Below the pieces are notes generated by a model. The model had not been told where the DNA came from, searched no databases, and saw only the letters and a program-made list of their open reading frames with translations. Shown piece after piece: positions 1 through 8,362 of a stretch of DNA of 43,810 bases; position 1 is the stretch's first letter; each line of letters begins with the position of its first letter. Source of the stretch: Nitrospira sp. Lineage in GTDB: Bacteria; Nitrospirota; Nitrospiria; Nitrospirales; Nitrospiraceae. The translations under genes were made by a program, and so were the position numbers. The stretch is taken from the NCBI GenBank assembly GCA_029194725.1, contig JARFXQ010000021.1:1-43810 (forward strand), given 5' to 3'.

Positions 1-834
1 TTCTTCGATGACCACGATGTAAGGGGAGTCTGCCCGAAAGGTGGGACGAGTCACTCGGTCATCGGTTTCAACTTCGTCCTGCCGCACAATCCCGGCGAGG
101 ACGTACTTACGCAGGGTGGCTGGCGCTTCTGCACGAAGTGCCACGGCATGGTGTGGGCGGGTCAGGGTGACATCTTCACCTGGGTAGCGCCGTGGGTCGT
201 ACGCACCGCTGATCATCCCAGTCTCCCACAGGCGTCGCATGAACTAGGACTTGTGCTGTTCGGCTTCGGCTATTCCAGTAACCCGGGCATACGTCTGGCC
301 TGGATGCCCCTGAAACCGCCCGCCGCGCCAATGTTGCAAGACATGCTCTACTACACGGGCAACCAGGCGACCCTGTGGTCATCAAACGCCGAGGACGCCG
401 TGGTGATCTTGCCTCATACCAACACCTATTCGCACCTCTCGGCGGCCTGGCTGGATGGTCCTCGGTGTTGGATCTTGCTCTACTCGAACGCCAATGACGA
501 GTCCGGCCCGGGGGGTTATCACCTCCCGGCCGTGGCACGGATCGGCACTTCTCTTTTGGATTGGTCCGACGAGGTCGAGATCTTCAACCCAATCACCCAG
601 GGCGCGTACGACCGGTACATGTACCGGGTCGGGGGCCGCCCGATCCACCCAGACATCCCGCCCTCGCAAGATCCGGCCAAGCCTCCGCACGACGGGTGGG
701 CCTACGGCGCGTTTCTGCTGAACCGCTACACTGAATGGAACGTCGCGACGCGCGAGTTGACCATCTACTACCTGCTCTCGCTTAGCTCGCCTTACCAGGT
801 GCAGTTGATGCAGACGAGATTGCGCTTGGGCTGA
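1..834 (+). CDS. secreted/surface hypothetical protein with W-x-C-x-K-C repeat motif, 3' part only
   Basis: The frame is open from base 1, so the N-terminus lies outside the window; 277 codons are visible. The first 50 residues carry GVCPKGG, then GWRFCTKCHGMVW. This is the pattern of a short Cys/Trp repeat (WxxCxKCxxL ... CPxGGxH) seen in many secreted actinobacterial and environmental proteins. The CxxCH here is part of that repeat and not convincing as a haem site. The remaining ~225 residues are rich in Trp/Tyr/Gly, with ILLYSNANDESGPGGYH and a DRYMYRVGG segment, and resemble DUF4185-type beta-propeller proteins. That second assignment is tentative. An in-frame ATG at 148 exists, but the upstream homology shows it is internal. 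Function unknown. Confidence 0.7.
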   Translation, partial: FFDDHDVRGVCPKGGTSHSVIGFNFVLPHNPGEDVLTQGGWRFCTKCHGMVWAGQGDIFTWVAPWVVRTADHPSLPQASHELGLVLFGFGYSSNPGIRLAWMPLKPPAAPMLQDMLYYTGNQATLWSSNAEDAVVILPHTNTYSHLSAAWLDGPRCWILLYSNANDESGPGGYHLPAVARIGTSLLDWSDEVEIFNPITQGAYDRYMYRVGGRPIHPDIPPSQDPAKPPHDGWAYGAFLLNRYTEWNVATRELTIYYLLSLSSPYQVQLMQTRLRLG

Positions 835-1550
835 AAACGGCAGAGCGTAGATTGATCCTGCCGAACCACCGGCTGAAGCTGGCCACACGAGGACAGATGG
901 AGTCACACTTTGTTCTGTGCATGTCTGCCTCTCACCGAATTTTGAGGGTCGTGTGATGAACTTGAGAGGCCATTGTGGCCGGAGTGTCCTAGCAGTGCCC
1001 GTTTGAGCCTCCTCGCGCTTCATAGACCTGCTTCCCGTGATAGTGAGCTTTGATCAAGAATAGCTAGGCTGGCACATGCGGTTGAGGACGGTGCGTTCAG
1101 ATGTGCGACCGCCCCATTTCGTCGAAGCAAGGACGCCGGCTAACAAGCGGCTGCAAGCCGACTCGCATCCGCTTCAGCAGTTCACCTCCGCGCTGAAACG
1201 AGCAGCTCACTCGTCCAAGAATGACCGACTTTGAAACGCTCATCCGGTTATCGGCATCGGCTCACGTGGAGTTCATTCTTGTCGGTAACTTAAACAGCAT
1301 TGTCGCGCTTCCTGTATCAATCGGCTCACCCCTACCCACTGTCACTGTATCGAATAGGATTCTTTCCGTATCGGTCTGGATACAGTCCCAGGTAAACAGG
1401 CCGCGCGGAACTACTTCAATCCACTGAAGAGAAAGACTCGTCCGTGAAGGTCCAGTCATTGCATAACGATCGCGATACAACCTAACTGAGCCTTGTAAAT
1501 TTCACCCTTGATCATTGAATTGTAGGACGACACAGCAACGGAGGTGACGG
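835..1550. other. intergenic stretch with no intact gene
   Basis: About 715 bases without a convincing complete gene. The only recognisable coding signal is the short nucleotidyltransferase-like stub at 1221. A GGCTAACAAGCGGCTGCA string near 1138 resembles the start of an integron attC site, but no matching GTTAGCC arm follows. Minus-strand frames here are antisense to the first gene or lack ribosome-binding sites. Confidence 0.5.
1221..1286 (+). pseudogene. N-terminal stub of a nucleotidyltransferase-like protein
   Basis: The first 22 codons read MTDFETLIRL then HVEFILVG. This matches the conserved opening of a family of small nucleotidyltransferase proteins (usually MTDFExLIRLLxxAxVEFILVGGxAA). 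Right after the VG the similarity stops and the frame runs through low-quality sequence to a stop at 1427. No catalytic GS...D motif follows. I read it as a truncated remnant; the match is short and from memory, so confidence is low. Confidence 0.35.
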
Positions 1551-2573
1551 ATGCCCTTAAAAAAATACGGAGTGCTCAAAGGGAAAGCCATCGGGGCAAA
1601 ACGAGAAACCGAACCCCGATCTCCCCATTTTCAGATTCATATGGAAGCGGGTGACGCCCAGTACAGGATTGCCGTGAATGTGAAATCCCAACTCAGCCCG
1701 TCAGAGCTGCTGTTCTTGGTGGACGATGATTTCCAACACTCAATCACAGCCTCTCTACCGGGGTTGCTCGTCGGGTTCACATCGTTGCGGAGTCAGCCTG
1801 GAGGGCCGGCGCTCGATTTTATTCGCGGCAATCTGTTCAATCGCCTGGACATGAGGCTCCTCCCTCCCAATGTGCCCGGTCCAAATAACGATTTGAGCGA
1901 CCAGATCGACCACTATGTCGCCAGAGCGATCCAGGAGTCGGATGCGCAGATCTACGCGTTTGGCCAACGGTGGGGCCCGGAGGAAGACGCGCCCGACAAG
2001 GTGTTCCGCTTCACCCCGGGGAACGGTATTCACGACATCCACATGAATCAGGGGAATGTTTCCCCTCATACTGGTGATGACGGAGTGTGGCAGGATGGGG
2101 CCTTGATGTTTGCATTTCCTGGTTCTCATCAATGGGTAGCTGTCTTCCTAGCCTTTCAGTCTCAAGCGTGGCATACCGATGATCGTACCGGTCATACCAG
2201 TCCCGACGTGTCGAACCCCGGACCAGGACCGCAGCCCGGTCCTACGGAACCTGATCATCTCGTCAGAATTGTCGGTGCGCTGGTGAATCCAGTCGGTCCC
2301 TCGCCGGAACAGGAAACGGTTACATTACTCAATGCCTCACCTGCACCGGTTGACCTGACTGGCTGGAAGATTACCGATCGGCTCAAGAAGACTCATACCC
2401 TCTCCGGTGTCATCAACCCCGGCGCCACAGTGGTGATCACGTTACCCCAAGATGTTCAATTAGGGAACAAGGGTGGGATCATCACCCTGCTGAACAACAA
2501 GGGATTGAAAGTGGACGGCGTCTCGTACACCGCCCAGCAGGCACAAAAAGAAGGATGGACGATCGTGTTCTAG
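1551..2573 (+). CDS. DUF2278 family protein with C-terminal lamin-tail domain
   Basis: A 340-residue protein. Residues 1-215 match DUF2278 (YukJ-like): the start MPLKKYGVLKG, LDFIRGNLF in the middle, and HDIHMNQGN near residue 160, a His-containing motif typical of the family. After a Pro/Gly linker (~225-235), residues ~240-340 form a lamin-tail (LTD) beta-sandwich with ETVTLLN, VDLTGWKITD and a terminal WTIVF strand. LTD domains often sit at the end of secreted or surface nucleases and hydrolases. No signal peptide is visible. The start is well supported by GGAGGTGA just upstream of 1551. The biochemical activity of DUF2278 is not known to me. Confidence 0.85.
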   Translation: MPLKKYGVLKGKAIGAKRETEPRSPHFQIHMEAGDAQYRIAVNVKSQLSPSELLFLVDDDFQHSITASLPGLLVGFTSLRSQPGGPALDFIRGNLFNRLDMRLLPPNVPGPNNDLSDQIDHYVARAIQESDAQIYAFGQRWGPEEDAPDKVFRFTPGNGIHDIHMNQGNVSPHTGDDGVWQDGALMFAFPGSHQWVAVFLAFQSQAWHTDDRTGHTSPDVSNPGPGPQPGPTEPDHLVRIVGALVNPVGPSPEQETVTLLNASPAPVDLTGWKITDRLKKTHTLSGVINPGATVVITLPQDVQLGNKGGIITLLNNKGLKVDGVSYTAQQAQKEGWTIVF

Positions 2574-2700
2574 GAGACTGCGACACACACATGCTCTGTT
2601 GCGACGAACGATGATGCGAACTGCTCACAACAGAAGGATCTCGCCGTGAATGATCGCGAGGGCAGCGAACAAAACCTTACTCTCATGGAGGGACATGATT

Positions 2701-3093
2701 ATGCAAGGATATACACGCGCCAATTTATTCGAGCTCAGCAGCGGGACGATTCAGGTTACGTATTCAACCACAAGTATTTTAGGAGGCCCCATTTTCAGTT
2801 ATCGCAATAGCACCCTCAGCCGCTCTTTCAGCGGCGAGGAAATTCTCATCGAGAACAGTGCCATTGGGGACATCGTCACCGTCACGCTGGAGACCATACC
2901 GGACTTACGCACCGTCACCTTCTCTTTAGTTGTACCCGTTGTTACGGTAATGACTCAATCGAGCGGAACTCGAATTAAGGTGCTCGGAATTACCACTACG
3001 ACTCCCACGACGATTGCAGGGCCGCCACCGGGACCGCAACAACTCTATTCCGCCGTTTACCTGAGAGGATCCGCGCAGTTTATCGTGTCCTAA
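2701..3093 (+). CDS. small beta-rich hypothetical protein
   Basis: I place the start at 2701 because GGAGGG at 2687-2692 sits 8 bases before it; ATGs at 2650 and 2695 are less well placed. The product is 130 residues, rich in Thr, Ser, Ile and Val in alternating strand-like patterns (GTIQVTYSTTS, TVTLETIPD, VTFSLVVPVVTVMT), with a Pro-rich turn (GPPPGPQQ) and a C-terminal SAQFIVS strand. No signal peptide, metal motif or membrane segment is visible. It lies between the DUF2278-LTD gene and the amidase, all on the plus strand, so the three may form a cassette. Family not recognised. Confidence 0.6.
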   Translation: MQGYTRANLFELSSGTIQVTYSTTSILGGPIFSYRNSTLSRSFSGEEILIENSAIGDIVTVTLETIPDLRTVTFSLVVPVVTVMTQSSGTRIKVLGITTTTPTTIAGPPPGPQQLYSAVYLRGSAQFIVS

Positions 3094-3265
3094 CCAGGAG
3101 CTGACCAAACTGATTTCATTGTGAACAGTACCAAAAGCTGTTGGTCAATCGGTCCTGGTGTCATGGCACACTCTTGTCTACGAGCTTCCACATCGAGTTT
3201 GGAAGGAGAACAGCTCTCGCCTATTCTGAGCGCCGGCAGAATCAAGAGGGCGCACGGGAGGCAAG

Positions 3266-4007
3266 ATGGCTATTCAGTGGGTCGGAAGTCCGAACAGAGA
3301 CAAGGGATGAAAGGGGGTTCAGGCCTGAGGCAATCGCGATCCACATTATGGAAGGCACTCTCAAGGGCACCGACGCCTGGTTTTCCAATGAGGAGTCTGA
3401 GGTCTCAGCCCACTACGGGGTTGGGAAGGAGGGGCAGATTCATCAGTACGTGGGCGAAAGTGATCAGGCTTGGCATGCCGGACGGATCGTCTCTCCGACC
3501 TGGCGCCTGTTGAAACCTGATCTCAATCCGAATTTGTACACGATCGGTATTGAACATGAGGGACGGGCCGATACGCTCTGGTCCAATGCGTTGTACGACG
3601 CCAGCGCCAGGTTGATTGATGAGATCTGCAGGCGGTGGACCATCCCCTGCGACCGGGATCATATCATCGGCCATCGAGAAATCCGCTCGGATAAGACCTG
3701 CCCAGGATTCCACGTCGATCTCGATAAGCTTGTCGACATGGCCAATGAGTTCCAGCGTGATCCAGTTACGTTCAACTTCATCAAGAAATCGGGCATCCTG
3801 AAAGCGCGCGCCGACTTGAACATTCGCGAACTGGCTCCCACAACAGCGACAGCGGTGGTCCGAACGATCAAGAAGGGGTGGAAACTCACGTATCAAGGTT
3901 GGACGAGCAACGGGATGACCGTCAACGGCAATGCCCATTGGTATAAGGACTCCGATGATAATTACTTCTGGGCCGGAGCAACCGACCAGCCGATTCCTGG
4001 ACTCTGA
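3266..4007 (+). CDS. N-acetylmuramoyl-L-alanine amidase (amidase_2) with SH3b tail, frameshifted near the start
   Basis: The main frame gives a T7-lysozyme/AmpD-type amidase. Likely zinc ligands are the His in IAIHIMEG, the His in IIGHREI and the Cys in KTCPG; SAHYGVG and IHQYVGE are also typical. The last ~70 residues form a bacterial SH3 domain (LNIRELAPTT ... GNAHWYKD) that would bind cell-wall material. The natural N-terminus (MAIQWVGSPNRDKG, ATG at 3266 behind GGGAGG) lies in a different frame that hits TGA at 3308. Removing one G near 3305 joins it to DERGFRPEAIAIH in the main frame. So either the gene carries a one-base insertion or the assembly has an error. Without repair, translation would have to start elsewhere, for example ATG 3141, which has an unnatural extension. 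Confidence 0.8.
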
Positions 4008-4077
4008 GATCTATACGTGAGCCCATATCGGTCGCCGCACCCGTTCCACGCTAGGGCTTCTTCTCGCCGAGGGTTTT

Positions 4078-4641
4078 TTGCTAGCCTGCAGTGACAAGCC
4101 TGTATCGGCTTGTCCCTCCGTGCAATTGACGCCCGATCGACAAGCCATTCTGGTGTTTCCATCTGATCAGGCAACTCCCTCTCAACTTCTGCTTCAAAGT
4201 TTGCCGACCGAATCTACCCTTGCACCGGGTCTGTCTTACCACCTGCAGCGATTCGAGCTGGTGTGTGTTTCGCCAGGTGGACGATACGCGGCGTTTTCTG
4301 CTGCGGGACATCACAATCTGATCGGCCTTCTGGATCTTGCGACCATGGTGGTGCGAGAAATAGATGTCGTGACAGAGGGGGACGTGATGGCCTTCCATTG
4401 GGCAGCCGATGGCCGAACACTTGCGTATGACTACTTGCCGGCCAGCGGCTATCGTCTGGTGAAGGGTTACGATATTGAATCCGGAAAAGGTTTATTCGTG
4501 CCTCGTACGAAGCGCAATTCGGCTGTCCATATTATGTTTGAGAGCTGGGGACCGCAGCCGCATGAGGTCATCCTACGCGTAACCGACATACGCAACAACG
4601 AAGGTCGAACCGAAACCGGCACGCTGATTCCGCACCAGTAG
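4078..4641 (+). CDS. TolB-like beta-propeller lipoprotein, start uncertain
   Basis: The frame is open from 4021 and reads a hydrophobic stretch LGLLLAEGFLLAC followed by Ser, a good lipobox, then propeller-like strands: LTPDRQAILVFPSD, VSPGGRYAAFSAAG, HWAADGRTLAYDY. These SPDG/ADG repeats resemble WD40/TolB or DPP-IV N-terminal blades. No ATG or GTG precedes the signal segment in frame; TTG at 4078 falls inside it, and GTG at 4017 is in another frame. The real start has probably been lost or frameshifted. The gene ends directly at the edge of the decayed IS3 element (4642), so the C-terminus may be clipped too. Confidence 0.5.
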   Translation: MLACSDKPVSACPSVQLTPDRQAILVFPSDQATPSQLLLQSLPTESTLAPGLSYHLQRFELVCVSPGGRYAAFSAAGHHNLIGLLDLATMVVREIDVVTEGDVMAFHWAADGRTLAYDYLPASGYRLVKGYDIESGKGLFVPRTKRNSAVHIMFESWGPQPHEVILRVTDIRNNEGRTETGTLIPHQ

Positions 4642-5175
4642 ACGACCATGATTCCCATGCGGCGCATGAGGGTGGTCAGGTGACGTCGACTGAGCTGCTG
4701 CCTGCGCACCGAAGGAGATCGCGCACCATCGGGGCGTCAGCAAACGGATACTGCAGATGCCGCTCAGCACTTCGATGCATCAGGGCCAGTATCGTCGCCG
4801 AGACCGTGGGTGACTAGCCGTAGACCGTCGAGCGGGCCTCCCCACCGAGCTGGCATCGCCGGGCAATGGGTGGGTCGATCATCGCTTTACGCTCAGCAAG
4901 CCCGTCTTGATGAGCACCGCTTCTCAACAATCATGCTCCAGGGCCAGCGGACCGATCTTCCCGTGCAGGGTTTTGGGATCCGGTGTCTCCGACGGCACCT
5001 TGGTTCCGCCAAAGACGTCCGCTGTGCGCAACCATTGTTGCTTCCGCTCCGTGATCTCGGTGGGGTGGATGCTGAATTACTCAGCCAATTCCGCCAGGGT
5101 TTTGTCGCCTTTGACCGTGGTCAATACCACCTGTGCTTTCGAGGTCCCTCCGTGATTCTGTCTCGTTCGTCTCAT
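4642..5175 (-). pseudogene. degraded IS3-family transposase (orfA/orfB remnant)
   Basis: Read on the minus strand from ATG at 5175, the translation is MRRTRQNHGGTSKAQVVL then KGDKTLAELAE, followed by a stop and FSIHPTEIT, FGGTKVPSETPDP and LHGKIGPLALE. This is IS3 orfA, the HTH and leucine-zipper part. The overlapping orfB start (MIDPPIARRCQ, ARSTVYG) follows, then HLQYPFADAPMVRDLLR and, in another frame, RRHLTTLMRRMGI. There are at least four stops or frameshifts. The homology ends at ~4642, before the DDE integrase core, so the element is dead and 3'-truncated. No terminal inverted repeats could be assigned. Confidence 0.75.
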
Positions 5176-5597
5176 TGCCTCGCTCCGCCGGTTCCCCGTC
5201 AGTGAGTAATGTTGGTGAAACCAGGCTCCCGCATATCATACTGTCCGACCCTCCGGAGCCCCCTCTATCCGAAGCACTTTCGTGGAACCTCAAGCTTGAG
5301 GTTGTAGGTTTCTATCCGCGACCCGTCTGTTACTTCTTCCAGTGCGGGTGCAGTCGAGACACCTTTCTCGGCATCATCCCACGAATGACCAAATCTGCCT
5401 TTGTGCGCTAAATTGTTGAAGCGATATGAGTCGTAACCGGTTTCTGCGGTTGATTTGGCAGGTTAGAGATTGCTAGTCTTGGTTGCCAGAACAAGAGTTT
5501 CCCGTTGGCGAAGAACAAAGTGCAGTTATGTGACAACTACAGCGCTTTTGCGCAGTGGCTTAGCGATCTAAATCATTGATACATTTGGTATGCGTGT
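5176..5597. other. gene-free stretch upstream of tRNA-Arg
   Basis: About 420 bases with no supportable gene. It contains the perfect palindrome at 5286-5303, listed separately. Short plus-strand frames here (for example to 5411) have no ribosome-binding site and no family resemblance. Confidence 0.5.
5286..5303. promoter_or_regulatory. perfect 18-bp palindrome, possible operator
   Basis: AACCTCAAGCTTGAGGTT is its own reverse complement over 18 bases. The CCTCAAG/CTTGAGG half-sites resemble those of MerR-family (SoxR-like) operators, but the usual central 4 bases are missing and no MerR gene is near. It may be a relic of a regulator locus lost beside the IS3 remnant. Confidence 0.3.
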
Positions 5598-5674
<77 letters not shown>

Positions 5675-5911
5675 AGTTCATGCAAATCCAGGATATTTAC
5701 CGATATTCCTACCAGGCTGGTTGCGCTGAGGTTGCAGGTCCTTCTCCATCGTGTTGACTTACTCGTCGAGCCGATCTACCGTCTACCGATGGCCATCAGG
5801 GATTCATGTTCGGGCAGATCGACTGCTATCAAGACCGAGCTGTACTCAGAACTGTGAACATCCAGAATAGGTCCGGACCTGCATGTCGCGGCACATTTCG
5901 AGGAGGGCAAA

Positions 5912-6595
5912 ATGATGGCCAAGCATCAGGCGGGGAGCCTGGTCATCTGTATCCTCATCTTCATGGTGAGTCTGCCTGTCACACGGGCAACATCAAACGA
6001 CACGCTGAGCAATGATGGGCCATCGCTGGAAGACACGTTGGCGTTTATCAAAGACACCTGGGAAGCATGCTCAACAATGCACAGCGGTTTGCAACGCATG
6101 ATGGCCAAGGACGGATCCCTCTGGCATATGGATCGAATGGCGAAGGTCGAGGTGGTTATTCTGCCTCCATCAGCTCTCAAGGTAGTGACACGTCTGAATG
6201 AGCTGAGGAAGTTGAGCGGGATATTCGCACTCCAATCACCAACAGAAAGAATTCAGGAGTTTGACTTGAACGCATTATCGCCCAACGTGAACCCGGAGCG
6301 AGAGGGCGAGAATATTTTTGGAGTTCGGTTACGGTGTGCCCGCGGCGCTTGTGTAACGGAATGGCAAGCGTCTCTAGCGATTCCTGGTACACCCATGCAC
6401 GAACTAAAAACTGGCAAGGTAGCCATTACGAGCCTCGAAGACCTGGTGTATGAGGATCGCACTCCAAAAGAGAAACCGGGAGAAAAGAAGGGGGAGGTGT
6501 ATATTCCTGTCTGTGATACGGCATCCTTAGAAAGCCTTTCGAAAGCCTTTCACCACGCCATCGTCAAAGCCGGCGGAAAGAAGTCGCTGTTTTAG
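5912..6595 (+). CDS. secreted hypothetical protein
   Basis: 227 residues. ATG at 5912 (or 5915) follows GAGGAGGGC, a strong ribosome-binding site. The N-terminus has a Sec signal peptide (LVICILIFMVSLPVTRA, cleavage after TRA). The mature part opens with LEDTLAFIKDTWEAC and has a few scattered cysteines (GVRLRCARGACVTEW, VYIPVCDTA) that could form disulfides. Its C-terminal half is Lys/Glu rich and ends SLSKAFHHAIVKAGG. I recognise no family. The TAG stop lies inside the terminus of the interspersed repeat that begins at 6594. Confidence 0.75.
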   Translation: MMAKHQAGSLVICILIFMVSLPVTRATSNDTLSNDGPSLEDTLAFIKDTWEACSTMHSGLQRMMAKDGSLWHMDRMAKVEVVILPPSALKVVTRLNELRKLSGIFALQSPTERIQEFDLNALSPNVNPEREGENIFGVRLRCARGACVTEWQASLAIPGTPMHELKTGKVAITSLEDLVYEDRTPKEKPGEKKGEVYIPVCDTASLESLSKAFHHAIVKAGGKKSLF

Positions 6596-6735
6596 CAGGG
6601 TGCTGAAACCCTCTCCTTTCATCCTTCGAAAGCCTCAGGACGAAGCAGCGGTCATTGAATTTACAGAGCTTTTCCGTTCGTGCGGACCTTGCCGAACCAC
6701 ACAAATCGAGTTTTTCCGCAGCCTGCCGGTACGCG
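6594..6735 (-). repeat. interspersed MITE-like repeat, copy A
   Basis: The outer ends are imperfect inverted repeats: AGCAGGGTGCTGAAA on the left and TTTCCGCAGCCTGCC on the right. Inside is an imperfect palindrome around TTCATCCTTCGAAAGCC. The right ~85 bases, read on the minus strand (GCAGGCTGCGGAAAAACTCG then ATTTGTGTGGTTCGG...), match copy C at 24162 in the plus orientation. The element encodes nothing, and its first base triplet overlaps the stop codon of the preceding gene. Confidence 0.65.
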
Positions 6736-6968
6736 GTACGAGCAAGGCTTGAGAAGCAGGAAAGAAGTCGATCTCTGAAACTCCTCCCTTGATTTTCATT
6801 CATCCGTCCGGGTAGCCTTCCCATGTGTTGCAATTCCGGTGTCTCAACCGCTCAGGGGTGCTCTCGAACCCCATAGGTTTCAGGTTCCATTTATGGCAGC
6901 GACTTGGCAGGAGAGACTATCGCTACGGGTTAGGATTATAGGGGGTTCATTCCGCTAAAGTTGGATAG

Positions 6969-7190
6969 ATGCGTCATGGAGTTTCATCCACTATACCGTT
7001 TATGCGTGAAAGAGGTTATGCCCTACAGAGGTTTTGCCGATATAGAATGCAGACACCCGTCGGAGCGCTATACTCCGAGCAGAAGCAACGGTTTGCCTGG
7101 ACCAGACAATGTCCATGTTGTGGAAGACCACTTGAGAAGCTGGACCCGATGACCCCCTGGGTCTGTGAGTGCGGATGGCGCAGTCAATGA
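6969..7190 (+). CDS. small zinc-ribbon protein
   Basis: 73 residues. The C-terminal half holds CPCCGRPLEKLDPMTPWVCECGW, a CxxC...CxC zinc-ribbon pattern preceded by the aromatic QRFAW. The N-terminal 30 residues are basic and unremarkable. No good ribosome-binding site precedes ATG 6969; internal ATGs at 7002 and 7047 would keep the ribbon, so the start is open. It may bind nucleic acid or protein. It is followed 24 bases later by the 46-residue membrane protein. Confidence 0.5.
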   Translation: MRHGVSSTIPFMRERGYALQRFCRYRMQTPVGALYSEQKQRFAWTRQCPCCGRPLEKLDPMTPWVCECGWRSQ

Positions 7191-7214
7191 ATCGGGCAAG
7201 AGGAGGGAGGGATC

Positions 7215-7355
7215 ATGATCTCCGTTCTACACGACGTGAGAGCAGCATTTTTCCTCTTGATCGCACTGACCATGCTGTTGTTTATCTGTACGCTGGCCGG
7301 CTTAGGAGCGGTGCTGCAACCAGCCCCTTGGTCTGAGCGAAAAGGACATCACTGA
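7215..7355 (+). CDS. 46-residue single-pass membrane protein
   Basis: This short gene starts at ATG 7215 behind an exceptionally strong purine-rich site (GGAGGGAGGGA, 5-base gap). It encodes MISVLHDVRAAFF, then one hydrophobic helix (LLIALTMLLFICTLAGLGAVL, about residues 13-33), then a polar, basic tail ending WSERKGHH. The stop is TGA at 7353. One predicted transmembrane segment and a clean ribosome-binding site make it a credible small protein. Function unknown. Confidence 0.6.
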   Translation: MISVLHDVRAAFFLLIALTMLLFICTLAGLGAVLQPAPWSERKGHH

Positions 7356-7632
7356 ACGAAAGAGTCTGTCAGTAGAGGTTAGCAGCTGGCTCAATCGCTT
7401 TTTGCCTGATCAAAGAAGTTTCTCCCTTCCGTCTCGCCAAATATGTGAAATCATTGGGCATCCTCCTATCGGTCCGCTAAGCTCCTATTAAAGAATCAGT
7501 TTTCAACACCGGTGCTATATTTGTCTTGTGTGGAACGGGCAACCGGCGAGCCTCCAGGAAGATCCTCATTACATTGATTGTTTTTGATCGATTGGGCGAC
7601 TGGATTGGAACGTTGCATGGAGGGGAATGGTC

Positions 7633-8268
7633 ATGAACAGAGTGATGGCGAAGTCCGGAGTGCTGATGGCAATGGGACTGATCTTGTTGTCAAGCCAAGG
7701 CTGTAACACGAAATGGCTCAAGTCTGACGGTGAAGCTGGATCAGGGAGCGGGAGTGCGAAGCCCCCAAGTGTATCAGGATTAGGCTCAAGCGGTGAATTG
7801 AGCGGGTTCTCTCGCAATCCCTCGGAGGAGCGTCTCACGCAGGGCGGATATTCGACGGCACTAAACCCTTCAGGACTCAGACCACGTCAGCGGGCCGAAT
7901 TAACAAAAGAAGAGAAGGCTGCCGTGGAAGCAGGTTTGCAGGATGTTTTCTTTGGTTATGACCAGTGGACCCTGTCGGATACCGGCATGGAAACGCTCAA
8001 TCATGACGCTGCTTATCTCAAGGATCATCCAGCCGCCGTGCTGAAAATTGAAGGGCACTGTGACGAGCGAGGCACCAGCGACTATAACATGGTTTTGGGC
8101 GACAAGCGCGCCAAGTCAGCGCGGAACTATCTTGCGGAAGTCGGGGTGAACCCCAAGCAGATGGCAATCGTGTCTTTCGGCAAAGAGCGCCCCTTTTGCT
8201 TTGATCGGGATGAGTCCTGCTATCAGCAGAACCGTCGTGGCCACCTGCTTTTGACTACTAAGAAGTGA
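7633..8268 (+). CDS. pal: OmpA-family (Pal-like) peptidoglycan-associated lipoprotein
   Basis: I take ATG 7633 because GGAGGGGA sits 7 bases before it; ATG 7627 would be too close. The signal peptide ends in the lipobox SSQG-C (Cys near residue 25). A Gly/Ser-rich flexible linker (~30-90) leads to an OmpA C-terminal domain: VFFGYDQWTL, LKIEGHCDERGTSDYNMVLG, KRAKSARNYL, QMAIVSFGKERP. The NMVLGDKRA helix and the DERG...R pattern bind meso-diaminopimelate in peptidoglycan in this family. It would tether the outer membrane to the wall. No tol genes are adjacent. Confidence 0.85.
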   Translation: MNRVMAKSGVLMAMGLILLSSQGCNTKWLKSDGEAGSGSGSAKPPSVSGLGSSGELSGFSRNPSEERLTQGGYSTALNPSGLRPRQRAELTKEEKAAVEAGLQDVFFGYDQWTLSDTGMETLNHDAAYLKDHPAAVLKIEGHCDERGTSDYNMVLGDKRAKSARNYLAEVGVNPKQMAIVSFGKERPFCFDRDESCYQQNRRGHLLLTTKK

Positions 8269-8362
8269 GGCGCTTCCCGTGAGCTGTGCATTTCGGGGAT
8301 GGGCTTCAAGAAGATTCGTCGATCACCTTTAACAATAGAGAGCTTGTACAAGGGGCTCCGCT

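Noticed and set aside
130..147. CxxCH (CTKCHG) as a cytochrome haem site in the first gene
   Set aside because: It sits in a WRFCxKC repeat with a following CPxGG-type pattern, and no axial-ligand region or signal-peptide context is visible.
1130..1230. Integron attC-like string GGCTAACAAGCGGCTGCA
   Set aside because: No complementary GTTAGCC arm or L'/R' boxes follow within 150 bases, and no integrase or cassette array is nearby.
5286..5303. SoxR box
   Set aside because: The SoxR consensus has 18 bases with four central bases between CCTCAAG and CTTGAGG; these are missing, and no soxR-like gene is present.
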